Positions 35,240 through 43,821 of a stretch of DNA of 64,000 nucleotides are shown here, one piece after another. A program made the translations under genes and the position numbers. Source of the DNA: Halorientalis sp. LT38 (GTDB lineage Archaea > Halobacteriota > Halobacteria > Halobacteriales > Haloarculaceae); NCBI RefSeq assembly GCF_037031225.1, contig NZ_JAYEZN010000001.1:930001-994000 (forward strand), in the 5' to 3' direction. The notes under the pieces were generated by a model. The model was given only the letters and a program-made list of their open reading frames with translations, was not told where the DNA came from and did no database searches. The stretch's first letter is position 1. Every line of letters begins with the position of its first letter.

Positions 35240-35470
35240 ATGTCGGAGGCAAGGCTAGACGATCGGGGTCGGCTCACGCTCCCGAAGGAGTTCCGTGAAC
35301 GATACGGTGATCGGTATCACGTCGTCGACCTCCACGACGGAATCAAGCTGGTGCCCATCGACGACGACCCACTCGCCGCGCTCCGTGAGGAGTTCGAAGA
35401 TGTAGAAAAGTCGGCCGAGGAACTCCGTTCCGGAGCCAGGGAAACGGCAATTGACGAGGCGGGGCAGTAG
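35240..35470 (+). CDS. AbrB/MazE/SpoVT-fold antitoxin (VapB-like)
   Basis: A 76-residue protein. The N-terminal swapped-hairpin DNA-binding domain reads RLDDRGRLTLPKEFRERYG, HVVDLHDGIKLVPID, and the C-terminal acidic helix is the usual toxin-binding part. The stop is directly followed by the ATG of the PIN-domain gene, so the pair is a type II toxin-antitoxin operon, likely repressed by this protein. Confidence 0.88.
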   Translation: MSEARLDDRGRLTLPKEFRERYGDRYHVVDLHDGIKLVPIDDDPLAALREEFEDVEKSAEELRSGARETAIDEAGQ

Positions 35471-35845
35471 ATGTACGCCGAAACGGACTTCCTCCTCGCG
35501 CTGATCAAGAACGAGGACTGGCTGGGGCCAGCCGCGGAAGAGGTCTACCAGGAGCACCGCGACGACCTTTGGACCTCGCAGTTCACACTCATCGAACTCC
35601 TGCTCGTCGCCTACCGCGAAGACCGCGACGCGGAAGCCGTCGTCACGAACGCTGCGAATCTGGTCGACGTGAGAGGTGACGTGGACACGGTGGTCACCGC
35701 AGCCACTTACGTCGAGGATCACGGGTTCACGCCGTTCGACGCGCTTCACCTCGTCGAGTCAGACGGTGCGCCGATCGTATCCAGTGACGAGACCTACGAC
35801 GAGTTCGCCCCCAAAATCGACCTCCGAGACCTCGACGACGAGTGA
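35471..35845 (+). CDS. PIN-domain toxin (VapC-like)
   Basis: A 124-residue PIN-domain ribonuclease. Acidic active-site positions are visible: Asp6 (ETDFLLALI), Glu near 42 (LIELLLV), Asp near 90 (PFDALHLV) and Asp near 105 (SSDETYDEF). VapC toxins cut tRNA or rRNA when released from the antitoxin. It is coupled to the AbrB-fold gene with no spacer. Its end nearly touches the convergent enoyl-CoA hydratase gene. Confidence 0.88.
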   Translation: MYAETDFLLALIKNEDWLGPAAEEVYQEHRDDLWTSQFTLIELLLVAYREDRDAEAVVTNAANLVDVRGDVDTVVTAATYVEDHGFTPFDALHLVESDGAPIVSSDETYDEFAPKIDLRDLDDE

Positions 35846-35846
35846 C

Positions 35847-36635
35847 TCACTCCCCGCGGAACTCGGGCTCTCGATCCTCCAGCATCGCGGCGAACCCCTC
35901 CCGGTGGTCGTGGGTGTCCCAGACCTCCCGGGCGCGGTCGTACTCCATGTCCAGGCCCGCCTCCAGTGTCACGTCGAAGGCGCTGTCCAGGCACTCCTTG
36001 GCCCGGGTCATGCCCATCGGCGCGCGGGTCGCGAGTTCGTCTGCGAACGCCTGGGTCTCCTCGTCGACCGTTCCGGGCTCGACGACCTCGTTGACGAGAC
36101 CGAACCGCTCGGCCTCCGCGGGGTCGATCCGATCGGACTGCATGACCAGTTCCTTGGCCTTCCCCAGGCCGATCAGGCGGGGGAGGCGCTGGGTTCCCCC
36201 GCCGAAGGGGAAGATGCCGAGTTTCGTCTCCTTGAGGCCGTAGGCCGCGTCCGCGCCGATAACGCGGAAGTCGAAGGGGAGGGTCAGCTCGAAGGCCCCG
36301 GCGATGGCGGCCTTCTCGATGCCGACGACAGTGGGGACGGAGAGGTTCGCGATGCCGTCGAAGACGCCGCGGAGTCCGGAATAGATCTCGTCGTGGCCGT
36401 CCATGTCGGCCTCGGCCATCAGTTCGAGGTCCATCCCGGCCGAGAAGACGGGGCCGTTCCCGAGCAGGGTCATCACCCGGACGTCGTCGCGGTCGTCGAC
36501 GGTCTCCAGGGCCGCCCGGAGGTCGTCGATCAGGTCGAGGTCCATCGCGTTGCGCTTTGCGGGCCTGTCGAGGGCGACGTCCGCGCGGTGGTCCTCGTAC
36601 GTTACGGTCACGTTGCCGGCACCGATCTCTGGCAT
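35847..36635 (-). CDS. Enoyl-CoA hydratase/isomerase family protein
   Basis: A 262-residue crotonase-fold protein. The oxyanion-hole segments are present: RPAKRNAMDLDLIDDL, FSAGMDLELMAE and KAAIAGAFELTLPFDFRVIG. The Glu positions of a true hydratase are replaced in part (AIAGAFEL), so isomerase or another crotonase activity on a CoA thioester cannot be excluded. I start at MPEIGAGNVTVTYED. Monocistronic as far as can be seen. Confidence 0.88.
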   Translation of the reverse strand: MPEIGAGNVTVTYEDHRADVALDRPAKRNAMDLDLIDDLRAALETVDDRDDVRVMTLLGNGPVFSAGMDLELMAEADMDGHDEIYSGLRGVFDGIANLSVPTVVGIEKAAIAGAFELTLPFDFRVIGADAAYGLKETKLGIFPFGGGTQRLPRLIGLGKAKELVMQSDRIDPAEAERFGLVNEVVEPGTVDEETQAFADELATRAPMGMTRAKECLDSAFDVTLEAGLDMEYDRAREVWDTHDHREGFAAMLEDREPEFRGE

Positions 36636-36683
36636 GGGCGCATCGACTGGCGAGGCGGACAAAAAACTACGCCCGCCGGCGGC

Positions 36684-36830
36684 TCACTCCCGAGGGACGC
36701 TCAGGTCGGCCATCCGGGCGCCGCACTTCGGGCAGAGCGCCGGCTGGTGGTCGGCACTGACCCGGTGGTCGCACTCGGTGCACTCGTAGATGTACGGCGG
36801 GTCGGGGGAGTACGGATCGCCACTGGGCAT
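36684..36830 (-). CDS. Small zinc-ribbon (rubrerythrin-like domain) protein
   Basis: A 48-residue protein with two CxxC pairs (YECTECDHR and LCPKCGARM) spaced like a rubredoxin/rubrerythrin zinc ribbon. I start at MPSGDPYSPD, since the longer frame is antisense to the next promoter region. Very short proteins of this type are common in haloarchaea; the role is unknown. Confidence 0.7.
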   Translation of the reverse strand: MPSGDPYSPDPPYIYECTECDHRVSADHQPALCPKCGARMADLSVPRE

Positions 36831-36949
36831 GTGTGTGTATTGGTGGCGCACCCACTTCAATACGGACCGACGTTCACGGGCGGTGACATCGCGGGAGGGT
36901 CGCGGAGCCACGGGCCGGCGATCCGCCGGGGGCCGAGGAATTCGTCGCG

Positions 36950-36967
36950 GGGTATCTTTTCATACCC
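36950..36967. promoter_or_regulatory. Dyad overlapping the bifunctional-nuclease promoter
   Basis: GGGTAT and ATACCC flank a 6-nt T-rich spacer, ending 18 nt before the ATG at 36986. The position is that of a core promoter, so this may be an operator overlapping the TATA element. Confidence 0.35.
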
Positions 36968-36985
36968 GCCGGTCGTACTGCGTGT

Positions 36986-37423
36986 ATGAACGAGGCCACC
37001 GTCGAGGGCGTCGGGGTCGGCGTCGGCGACGAAGGCGAGGGCGCGCCCGTGGTCGTCTTGCACGCGCGCGAGGAACTGCTCCCCATCTTCGTCAGCAGCG
37101 ACCAGGCCCAGTCGATGCAACTGGCCATCGAGGGCGAGCCGTTCGACCGGCCCCTGACCCACGACCTGTTCGTCGAGATGGTCGCGGAGTTCGGCGGCGC
37201 GATCGACAAGATCCGCATCGACGACCTGGCGGACGGCACCTTCTACGCCAAGATCGACGCCGAGCAGTACCACGGCGGCGAACGCAAGGAACTGGTCTTC
37301 GACGCCCGCCCCAGCGACGGGATCGCCCTCGGCCTCCGGGTCGACTGCCCCATCCTGATCTCCGACGAGGTCCTCGACGCGGCCGGCCGTCCGCCCGAGG
37401 AGTTCGACGTCGAGGGCGCCTGA
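36986..37423 (+). CDS. Bifunctional nuclease (DUF151) family protein
   Basis: A 145-residue protein with the DUF151 core: LPIFVSSDQAQSMQLAIEGE, RPLTHDLFVEMVAEFGG, FDARPSDGIALGLRVDCPI. Plant and bacterial relatives have DNase and RNase activity; the archaeal function is less clear. The acidic residues in DARPSDG are the likely catalytic or metal-binding ones. Followed by a UspA gene on the same strand, 82 bp on. Confidence 0.88.
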   Translation: MNEATVEGVGVGVGDEGEGAPVVVLHAREELLPIFVSSDQAQSMQLAIEGEPFDRPLTHDLFVEMVAEFGGAIDKIRIDDLADGTFYAKIDAEQYHGGERKELVFDARPSDGIALGLRVDCPILISDEVLDAAGRPPEEFDVEGA

Positions 37424-37505
37424 TCGAGTGAAAGCGGGCATCTTCAGTCGCTGGGAGATAGCGGCCGTCTTTTTACTTGTGCCGGGAGAATTGCGAAACG
37501 AACCC

Positions 37506-37994
37506 ATGGAAGACCGCGATTACGACTCGATTCTGGTCCCGACCGACGGGAGCGACGGCGCACTGGCGGCGGCCGAACACGCCATCGGGCTGGCCGATCG
37601 GTACGACGCGACGATCCACGTCCTCGCGGTCGTCGACGTCGACGACGTCGCGTTGACGACCCCGGCGGACACCGACGTCGACGCCCTGAAATCGAGCCTC
37701 AGGGCACGGGCCCAGGCCGACATCGACGAGGTGGTGAGCCTGGCCAGGGCAGCGGGACAGCCCACAGCGGAGGCGATCAGCCCCGGCACCGAGGAGACCA
37801 TTCTCGTCGGTGTCCCCCACCGTGCCATCGTGGACTACGTCGAGGACGAGGGGATCGACCTGGTCGTGATGGGGACCCACGGACGGCGCGGTCTGAAGCG
37901 AGTGTTGCTGGGCAGCGTGGCCGAGCGCGTCGTCCGCACGTCGCCGTGTCCCGTCATGACCATCCGGCCCGAGGAGGACGACACCGAGGCGTGA
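37506..37994 (+). CDS. Universal stress protein (UspA family)
   Basis: A 162-residue UspA domain with DSILVPTDGSDGALAAAEHA at the start and the ATP-binding signature VMGTHGRRGLKRVLLGSVAERVVRTSPCPV near the end (Gly-x2-Gly-x9-Gly-Ser). It is probably an ATP-binding dimer. A T-rich TATA-like CTTTTTACTT about 35 nt before the ATG supports the start used. Its stop touches that of the convergent coaD gene. Confidence 0.9.
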   Translation: MEDRDYDSILVPTDGSDGALAAAEHAIGLADRYDATIHVLAVVDVDDVALTTPADTDVDALKSSLRARAQADIDEVVSLARAAGQPTAEAISPGTEETILVGVPHRAIVDYVEDEGIDLVVMGTHGRRGLKRVLLGSVAERVVRTSPCPVMTIRPEEDDTEA

Positions 37995-38465
37995 TCACTC
38001 GCGGATTCGCCCGTGCTCGTCGATCTCGCCCCGGACGATCCGCGTAGAGGAGATCCGCTCGCCGTCCGCCGCCAGCACGTAGGGCGCGACGATCCCCTCG
38101 ATCGGGTCGAACCCCCGCTCGCGGCGCGTCTCGTTGATCGCCGCCAGCTCCGGAGCCGTCTCCGGCGAAACCACGAGCGCGTCGATGTCTGGCTCGTCGG
38201 TGACGATCCCGTGCTCGGTGGTCAGCCGCCTGATCTCCACTTCGCGGCCCCAGTCGTCGAGGTCGGCGATGGCGGTTTCGAGCGCCGCCCGACGGTCCTC
38301 GAACGACGGGATCTCGCGGGTGCGGGACGCGCGGGCGAACGCGTCGCTGGTCAGCCCGACGATCAGCCCCTCGTCTGCGTATTTCAGCGCCGTGCCGAGG
38401 AGGTTGCGGTGCCCGTCGTGGAGCGGCCCGAACGTCCCAGCGACGGCCACGCGAGTGCCGGTCAT
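37995..38465 (-). CDS. coaD: Phosphopantetheine adenylyltransferase
   Basis: A 156-residue archaeal PPAT that transfers AMP to 4'-phosphopantetheine in coenzyme A synthesis. The nucleotidyltransferase signature is VAVAGTFGPLHDGHRNLL (HDGH), with VGLTSDAFAR, LVVSPET and the C-terminal ISSTRIVRGEID. This family is the archaeal counterpart of bacterial CoaD and eukaryotic COASY. Confidence 0.92.
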   Translation of the reverse strand: MTGTRVAVAGTFGPLHDGHRNLLGTALKYADEGLIVGLTSDAFARASRTREIPSFEDRRAALETAIADLDDWGREVEIRRLTTEHGIVTDEPDIDALVVSPETAPELAAINETRRERGFDPIEGIVAPYVLAADGERISSTRIVRGEIDEHGRIRE

Positions 38466-38613
38466 AGCGGGTGTTCTGGTGCCAGGTACTTCAACGCCGA
38501 CGGACCGACTGAGGTATCCGGAGCCCGCTCGGGAGGCCCGTTCTCCGACCCCGACTTCATGGCGGCGAGATGACTGGCGTCGTCCTTTTCAGGCCTCGCG
38601 CCCAATCTCGGCC

Positions 38614-39075
38614 ATGGACTCCGAGTTCGAGGAGCGACTCGCTGAGGCGGTCGACGGCGACCTGCCCGAGGGGGTCGACGAGGCGGCCCTCGAGCGGGTG
38701 AAGGCGGTCGCCTACGTCATGGACGAGAGCATCAGGGTCCCCGGGACGGACGTTCGGGTCGGGCTCGACCCGCTCGTGAGCGCGGTGCCGGTCGTCGGCG
38801 ACGTGATCGGCGGCGGCCTCTCGATGTACATCGTCGTCGAGTCGGCGTACATGGGCGTCTCCTACACGACGCTGGCCCGGATGCTCGCGAACGTGGCGAT
38901 CGACCTGGCCGGGGGCTCGATCCCGTTCGTCGGCACGGTCTTCGACGCGTTCTGGAAGACGAACGTCCGGAACGTCGAGTTGCTCGTCGAGGAGCTAAGC
39001 GCCCAGGCCGACCGGTCGCCGCCGAAGACGACCGATCCCGAGCCGGTGACCATCGAGGTCACGGAGTCGGACTGA
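38614..39075 (+). CDS. DUF4112-domain protein
   Basis: A 153-residue protein. Residues about 28-130 match the DUF4112 pattern: AYVMDESIRVPGTDVRVGLDPLV, VVGDVIGGGLSMYIVVES and IPFVGTVFDAFWKTNVRN, with two hydrophobic stretches that may be membrane-embedded. The function of the family is unknown. It precedes the AMP phosphorylase gene by 51 bp. Confidence 0.8.
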   Translation: MDSEFEERLAEAVDGDLPEGVDEAALERVKAVAYVMDESIRVPGTDVRVGLDPLVSAVPVVGDVIGGGLSMYIVVESAYMGVSYTTLARMLANVAIDLAGGSIPFVGTVFDAFWKTNVRNVELLVEELSAQADRSPPKTTDPEPVTIEVTESD

Positions 39076-39126
39076 CCGCGACCGATCGACGGCCCATACT
39101 TATGCCAGCCGCTCGCAGACCGGGGT

Positions 39127-40608
39127 ATGGAGTTGCAGGCACGCGAGATCGACATCGGAACCCGGACGCCGACGGTGTTGCTCAACGAAACGGACGCCAG
39201 TGAGCTCGGCGTCCACCCGCTCGACAGGGTCGAGATCGAACACGACGGGCGGACCGTCGTCGGCGTCGTGAAACTCACCGACGAACTCGTCGCCCCCGGC
39301 GAACTGGCGGTGACGCGACCGCTCGGACACATCGAGGGGCCGGTCTCGGTGACGATCGCCCCGAACCCGCGGTCGGCCTCGTTCGTCCGCAAGAAGCTCG
39401 ACGACATCGAACTCGAGGCCGAGGAGATCGAGGCGATCGTCACGGACATCAAGTACGACCGGCTCACCGACGCGGAGCTGTCGGCGTTCGTCACCAGCGT
39501 CTACACCAACGGCCTCTCGCGGGCCGAGATCGTCCACCTCACCGAGAGCATGGTCGCGGCCGGCGAGGAGGTGTCCTGGGACAGGTCCCCCGTCGCGGAC
39601 AAACACTCGATCGGGGGCGTCGCGGGCAACCGGGTGACGCCGATCGTCGTCCCCATCGTCGCCGCCGCGGGCGTGACCATCCCCAAGACATCCTCGCGGG
39701 CGGTCACCTCAGCCGCCGGCACCGCCGATACGATGGAGGTGTTCTGCGAGGTCGAGTTCGACATCGACGAGATCCGGGCGATCGTCGCCGAGACGGGCGG
39801 GTGTATGGTCTGGGGCGGCGGCGTCAACCTCTCGCCGGTCGACGACAAGATCATCCGCGTCGAGACGCCCCTCTCACTGGACCCGCCCGGCCAGATGATC
39901 GCCTCGGTCCTCTCGAAGAAGAAAAGCGCCGGCTCCACGCGCGTCGTCATCGACATCCCCTACGGCGAGGGAGCGAAGGTCCCCAGCCTCGCCGCCGCCC
40001 GGGAGATGGCCGAGGACTTCGGCCGCGTCGGCGACGCCCTCGACATGCACGTCGACTGCGCGATCACCCGGGGCAACCAGCCCGTCGGGGCCGGCATCGG
40101 CTGCGGCCTCGAGGCCCGGGACGTCCTCGCGGTCCTGCAGGGCGAGGGCCCCGACGACCTCCGCGCCAAGAGCGTCACCATCGCCGACATGGTGCTCGCT
40201 GCCTGTGACTGCGATGACCGGGCCGCGGCGATCCTCGACGACGGGCGCGCCCTCGCGAAGTTCCGCGAGATCGTCGCCGCCCAGAACGGCGACCCCGACG
40301 TGACTGCGGCCGACCTCCCCATCGGGAGCCACACGGGCACGGTCGCGGCCCCCCGCGACGGCCTGGTCAGCCACGCGAACAACCGCCTGGTGAACGAGAC
40401 CGCGCGCCGCGCCGGCGCGCCGCGGGACAAGGGCGCCGGCCTCGAACTGGCCGCCAGGGTCGGCGACGCCGTCGCGGAATCGGACCCGCTGCTCACCGTC
40501 TACGCCCAGACCGCCGACAAACTCGCGGAAGCCCTCCGGTTCGCCCGCGAGAACGTCCCGCTCCGGGTCAACGCGCCCGACGAGGCGCTGGTCGAACGGT
40601 ACACCTGA
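39127..40608 (+). CDS. deoA: AMP phosphorylase
   Basis: A 493-residue archaeal AMP phosphorylase that releases the base from nucleoside 5'-monophosphates to give ribose 1,5-bisphosphate, which archaea feed to RuBisCO or, in haloarchaea, the pentose bisphosphate route. Signatures are VSWDRSPVADKHSIGGVAGN, KTSSRAVTSAAGTADTME and GGCMVWGGGVNLSPVDD. The N-terminal double-psi barrel (about 1-80) and the length separate it from bacterial thymidine phosphorylase. Confidence 0.93.
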   Translation: MELQAREIDIGTRTPTVLLNETDASELGVHPLDRVEIEHDGRTVVGVVKLTDELVAPGELAVTRPLGHIEGPVSVTIAPNPRSASFVRKKLDDIELEAEEIEAIVTDIKYDRLTDAELSAFVTSVYTNGLSRAEIVHLTESMVAAGEEVSWDRSPVADKHSIGGVAGNRVTPIVVPIVAAAGVTIPKTSSRAVTSAAGTADTMEVFCEVEFDIDEIRAIVAETGGCMVWGGGVNLSPVDDKIIRVETPLSLDPPGQMIASVLSKKKSAGSTRVVIDIPYGEGAKVPSLAAAREMAEDFGRVGDALDMHVDCAITRGNQPVGAGIGCGLEARDVLAVLQGEGPDDLRAKSVTIADMVLAACDCDDRAAAILDDGRALAKFREIVAAQNGDPDVTAADLPIGSHTGTVAAPRDGLVSHANNRLVNETARRAGAPRDKGAGLELAARVGDAVAESDPLLTVYAQTADKLAEALRFARENVPLRVNAPDEALVERYT

Positions 40609-40770
40609 GAGCGGACAGTGAAAGGGTGGATTCAGCAGGTGTTCCCACACGCCACATCGAAGGTGCTGACCCAGCCAGTTACGCCACCCGAGAACTTATG
40701 CGTGTCCAGACGGCGAGAGACCGAGTTCGATGGAGATCCGACACCTTACTAGTGAGGTTTACGTTATTAG

Positions 40771-40782
40771 TCACGTACGTGA
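40771..40782. promoter_or_regulatory. Perfect 12-bp palindrome before the redoxin gene
   Basis: TCACGTACGTGA ends 12 nt before the redoxin ATG and directly follows a TATA-like TTTACGTTATTA (40758-40769). The spacing places it around the transcription start, as expected for a repressor operator. A redox-responsive regulator is a guess. Confidence 0.5.
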
Positions 40783-40794
40783 TACTGTAGTAGT

Positions 40795-41358
40795 ATGTCT
40801 CTTGTTGGCGATTGCGCACCGTCTTTCACGCTTCCGGGAACGGTAGGCGACGAGACGGGTGCGATCGAAACGGTCAGTTTGTCCGAAACCACCGACGAGG
40901 ATCGGGCAGTGCTCCTTCTGTTCTATCCGTTCGATTTCAGCCCGGTTTGTACGACCGAGCTCTGTGCGATTCGAGACGCCGAATGGTTCGAGTTCACCCC
41001 TGATCTCGACGTCTGGGCAGTCTCCGGCGACAGCGTGTACGCTCATCGAGCCTTTGCCGACGAGTACGGGTTGAGCTTTCCGTTATTGAGCGATTACAAT
41101 GGCGAAGTCGCTGACAGATACGGTGTCCGCTATGACGAGTGGGACGAGCATACAGACGTCCCAAAGCGTGCCGTGTTTCTCATCGACAGCGACCAGGTCG
41201 TTCGATACGCGTGGCACACGGACGACGCACTCGAAGTGCCCGACTTTTCGCCCGTGGAGAACGCCCTCAAGGAAATCGTCGACACTCGTGCGGACATGAC
41301 CCCGGGCGAGCCCGAGTTGCTGCTGGAATACGACAGCAGTATCAGAGAGAATCGATAG
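40795..41358 (+). CDS. Peroxiredoxin-like (AhpC/TSA, redoxin) protein
   Basis: A 187-residue thioredoxin-fold protein. The peroxidatic site is FYPFDFSPVCTTELC, in which Cys within PVCT is the catalytic residue; a second Cys follows four residues later. DYNGEVADRYGVRYDE and KRAVFLIDSDQVVRYAW are typical of the family. It should reduce peroxides. Base composition is lower in GC than the neighbours, and the gene stands alone with its own palindrome-bearing promoter. Confidence 0.87.
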   Translation: MSLVGDCAPSFTLPGTVGDETGAIETVSLSETTDEDRAVLLLFYPFDFSPVCTTELCAIRDAEWFEFTPDLDVWAVSGDSVYAHRAFADEYGLSFPLLSDYNGEVADRYGVRYDEWDEHTDVPKRAVFLIDSDQVVRYAWHTDDALEVPDFSPVENALKEIVDTRADMTPGEPELLLEYDSSIRENR

Positions 41359-41601
41359 CGGAGCACCGTCGACCGAACTGTCGGTCTCTCCCGAGCGACG
41401 TCTCCCCTCGACACCTGCACTCCGGTTCGTCCTGCAGACGCAGATCGACTGTCTCGGATCTCGAAGGAGAGCGTCACCGAAAACTGGCGTCCGCGAGAGC
41501 AGGGCGGGACCGCAGTCCCGCATACCACGCGAACAGGCGCTTCGCGTCCGTGAGCAGAGAAGGGGGCGCCGCGCGCACCCCCTCGCAGTAAAAAGTGGGT
41601 T

Positions 41602-43146
41602 CTAGTCGTCCGCGAGCGGCTGATCGGGTTCGTTGGCGATCAGGCGGTCGATGGCCTCGACCATCGCCTCGACGGAGGCCCGCGTGATGTCGGCGTCGGA
41701 GACGGCCACGGTGACCGAGTCGTCGCCGCGGGACATCTCCACCTCGACGGTGACGACGGCGTCGGTGCCGCCGGTGATGGCGTCGACGTGGTAGGAGTCG
41801 AGCGACGCGTCGGCGGCGTGGCCCAGCGCCGCCTGGACGGCGGAGACGGCGGCGTCGACGGGGCCGTCGCCGTGGCCCGAGGCGACGCGTTCCTCGCCGT
41901 CGACCTCGACGCGGACGCTGGCGGTCGGGGTGCCAGACCCGCTCGCGGCGGTCATCTCCAGCAGTTTCACGCGGCGCTCGCGGTCCTGGCCGACGACCTC
42001 CTCGGCGATGGTCAGGAGGTCGGCGTCGGTGACGCGCTTGCCGCGGTCGCCGATGGCCTTGACCCGCTGGACGACCTGGTCGATCTCGTCGTCGTCGGCG
42101 TCGATGCCGTGCTCTTCGAGCGCGGCCGCGACGCCTGCGTGGCCGGCGTGTTTCCCCAGGACGAGGCGCCGTTCGCGGCCCACCTTCTCGGGCGGGTACG
42201 GCTCGTACATCGTGTCGTCCTTCAGGGTGCCGTCGGTGTGGATCCCCGACTCGTGGGTGAAAGCGTTCTCGCCGATGACGGCCTTGTTCGGGGCCAGCGG
42301 CACGCCCGTCGTCCGGGCGATGAGCTGGGCGAGGTCGTAGACCTCGGTGAGGTCCATCGGCTCGACGCCGTAGCCGTGATCGAGCGCGATGGCGACCTCT
42401 TCGAGCGCGACGTTGCCCGCGCGCTCGCCGATGCCGTTGATCGTCCCGTGGACGAGGTCCGCGCCCGCGGCGACGCTCACGAGGGCGTTCGTGACCGCCA
42501 GCCCCAGGTCGTCGTGGGTGTGGGTGCTCGTCGGGCCGAGTTCGGTCATCGGCTTGATCCGTTCGAGCGTGTCGTCGGGCGTCGCGTGTCCGACCGTGTC
42601 GGCGTAGCAGATGCGGTCGGCGCCGGCGTCCATCGACGCGCCCATCAGCTCTTCGAGGTACTCCACTCGCGCCCGGGAGCCGTCCTCGGCGATGACCTCG
42701 ACCCAGAGGTCGTGGTCCTTGGCGTAGGCGACCAGTTCCTCCGTGCTCTGGACGTTCTCCTCGGGCGTCGTCCCGACTTTCTTCTCGATGTGTTTGTCGC
42801 TGCCGGGGACGACGATCGTGACGCCGTCGACGTCGCAATCCAGCGCGAGGTCGACGTCGTTTTTGATCCCGCGACAGAAACTCGTGATCGTCGCGTCCAG
42901 GTCGAGGTCCGTGACGCGCCGGATCGTCTCGCGCTCGCCCGCGCCGGTGCAGGCGCTGCCGGCCTCGATGAAGTCGATCTCGGCTCGATCGAGCCCGCGG
43001 GCGATGCGCGCTTTCTCCTCGGGCGTCAGCGAGACGCCCGGCGCCTGCTCGCCGTCGCGCAGGGTCGTATCGAGAAACTGTACGTCGTCGACGTCACTCA
43101 GGTCCCGGAGCTGTGGGTGGCTCCCGAAGAAGCTACTGTCTGTCAC
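41602..43146 (-). CDS. cimA: (R)-citramalate synthase / 2-isopropylmalate synthase family
   Basis: A 514-residue HMGL-like synthase. Motifs are FLDTTLRDGEQAPGVSL, HTHDDLGLAVTNALVS and the HESGIHTDG region. A C-terminal LeuA allosteric domain (about 380-510) follows. In haloarchaea this subfamily is usually annotated as citramalate synthase, which makes the isoleucine precursor from pyruvate and acetyl-CoA. An isopropylmalate synthase is the alternative. It starts with GTG, preceded by GGTGG 7 nt upstream, and a 25-codon ORF lies between this and the TATA box. Confidence 0.85.
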   Translation of the reverse strand: MTDSSFFGSHPQLRDLSDVDDVQFLDTTLRDGEQAPGVSLTPEEKARIARGLDRAEIDFIEAGSACTGAGERETIRRVTDLDLDATITSFCRGIKNDVDLALDCDVDGVTIVVPGSDKHIEKKVGTTPEENVQSTEELVAYAKDHDLWVEVIAEDGSRARVEYLEELMGASMDAGADRICYADTVGHATPDDTLERIKPMTELGPTSTHTHDDLGLAVTNALVSVAAGADLVHGTINGIGERAGNVALEEVAIALDHGYGVEPMDLTEVYDLAQLIARTTGVPLAPNKAVIGENAFTHESGIHTDGTLKDDTMYEPYPPEKVGRERRLVLGKHAGHAGVAAALEEHGIDADDDEIDQVVQRVKAIGDRGKRVTDADLLTIAEEVVGQDRERRVKLLEMTAASGSGTPTASVRVEVDGEERVASGHGDGPVDAAVSAVQAALGHAADASLDSYHVDAITGGTDAVVTVEVEMSRGDDSVTVAVSDADITRASVEAMVEAIDRLIANEPDQPLADD

Positions 43147-43159
43147 CGTTTGTCCACCA

Positions 43160-43237
43160 TCAGGCAGAACCGAGAATTTCGCGGCCAGCCGCCTTGCGGC
43201 GACTTCCTCTATCCTCCGTCGGTGTCTGGTCCGACAT
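43160..43237 (-). CDS. Candidate leader peptide upstream of citramalate synthase
   Basis: A 25-codon ORF on the minus strand (starts MSDQTPTEDRG and ends EILGSA) lies wholly in the leader of the citramalate synthase gene and stops 13 nt before its GTG. Its ATG is about 30 nt after the TATA box, so the transcript would begin at or near this ATG. It contains a short GCCGC-AAG-GCGGC dyad and an Ile-Leu pair near its end. It may be a regulatory peptide; coding is unproven. Confidence 0.4.
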   Translation of the reverse strand: MSDQTPTEDRGSRRKAAGREILGSA

Positions 43238-43265
43238 TGTATCAGGGAGTAGGCCGCCGCCTGCG

Positions 43266-43277
43266 CATATATCTATT
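43266..43277 (-). promoter_or_regulatory. TATA box of the citramalate synthase transcript
   Basis: The minus strand reads AATAGATATATG. It is about 120 nt from the synthase GTG, too far for the leaderless layout seen elsewhere in the window, but about 30 nt from the ATG of the upstream ORF. Confidence 0.5.
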
Positions 43278-43318
43278 GGATTCCGGACGGCACGACCGTC
43301 CGCCCCACCCGGGCCGGC

Positions 43319-43780
43319 TCACTCGCTCGTTTCGGCGTCCACTGCTTCGTCGGCTTCGGCTTCCGTCCCGCTCTCGTCTACCGGTTCCGTCCCGCTCTCG
43401 TCCTCTCGCTCGAGATGGACGGTGTCGCCGACGGCGACGCCTTCGGCGTTGCCGGCGGGGAGTTCGACGACGGTGTCGGCCTTGGCGACGCCAAACCCGG
43501 TCCACGGCGAGAGCGTCGCGACCTTCACCACCTCGTCGTCGCGGAGCCAGAGGACGTCGAGGCCCGTCCGCACGAACAGCATGTGGATCGCGCGGCGCGG
43601 GACGGTGTCGCGAAGCCGGTAGAGGTAGCCGGGGTCGCCGAACTCGAAGACCAGCGCGTAGTCGTCGGGCAGCGACGACTGGCCCATCAGCCCGACGGTC
43701 TGGGAGACGAAGGAGTCGGCGAGGTCGACGGTCGTCGCCAGGGTCCGCTCGGTCCCGTCGGCGACGTGAACCAGGCGCAT
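43319..43780 (-). CDS. DUF192-domain protein
   Basis: A 153-residue protein whose residues 20-120 fit the DUF192 fold: SFVSQTVGLMGQSSLPDDYALVF, HMLFVRTGLDVLWLRDDEVVKV and VVELPAGNAEGVAVGDTVHL. The C-terminal 30 residues are a low-complexity acidic tail. No leader peptide is visible, unlike many bacterial members. The function is unknown. Confidence 0.85.
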   Translation of the reverse strand: MRLVHVADGTERTLATTVDLADSFVSQTVGLMGQSSLPDDYALVFEFGDPGYLYRLRDTVPRRAIHMLFVRTGLDVLWLRDDEVVKVATLSPWTGFGVAKADTVVELPAGNAEGVAVGDTVHLEREDESGTEPVDESGTEAEADEAVDAETSE

Positions 43781-43821
43781 ACCCCCCGGTCGAACGGTGG
43801 CGGCAAAACCCTTTGGTTCAG

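Noticed and set aside
41359-41601. Possible gene between the redoxin and citramalate synthase
   Set aside because: Frames here are the antisense continuation of the redoxin gene and have no start context or family resemblance.
43160-43277. T-box or other known riboswitch before citramalate synthase
   Set aside because: No T-box motifs are present, such switches are not known from haloarchaea, and the dyad is too short. An upstream ORF explains the leader better.
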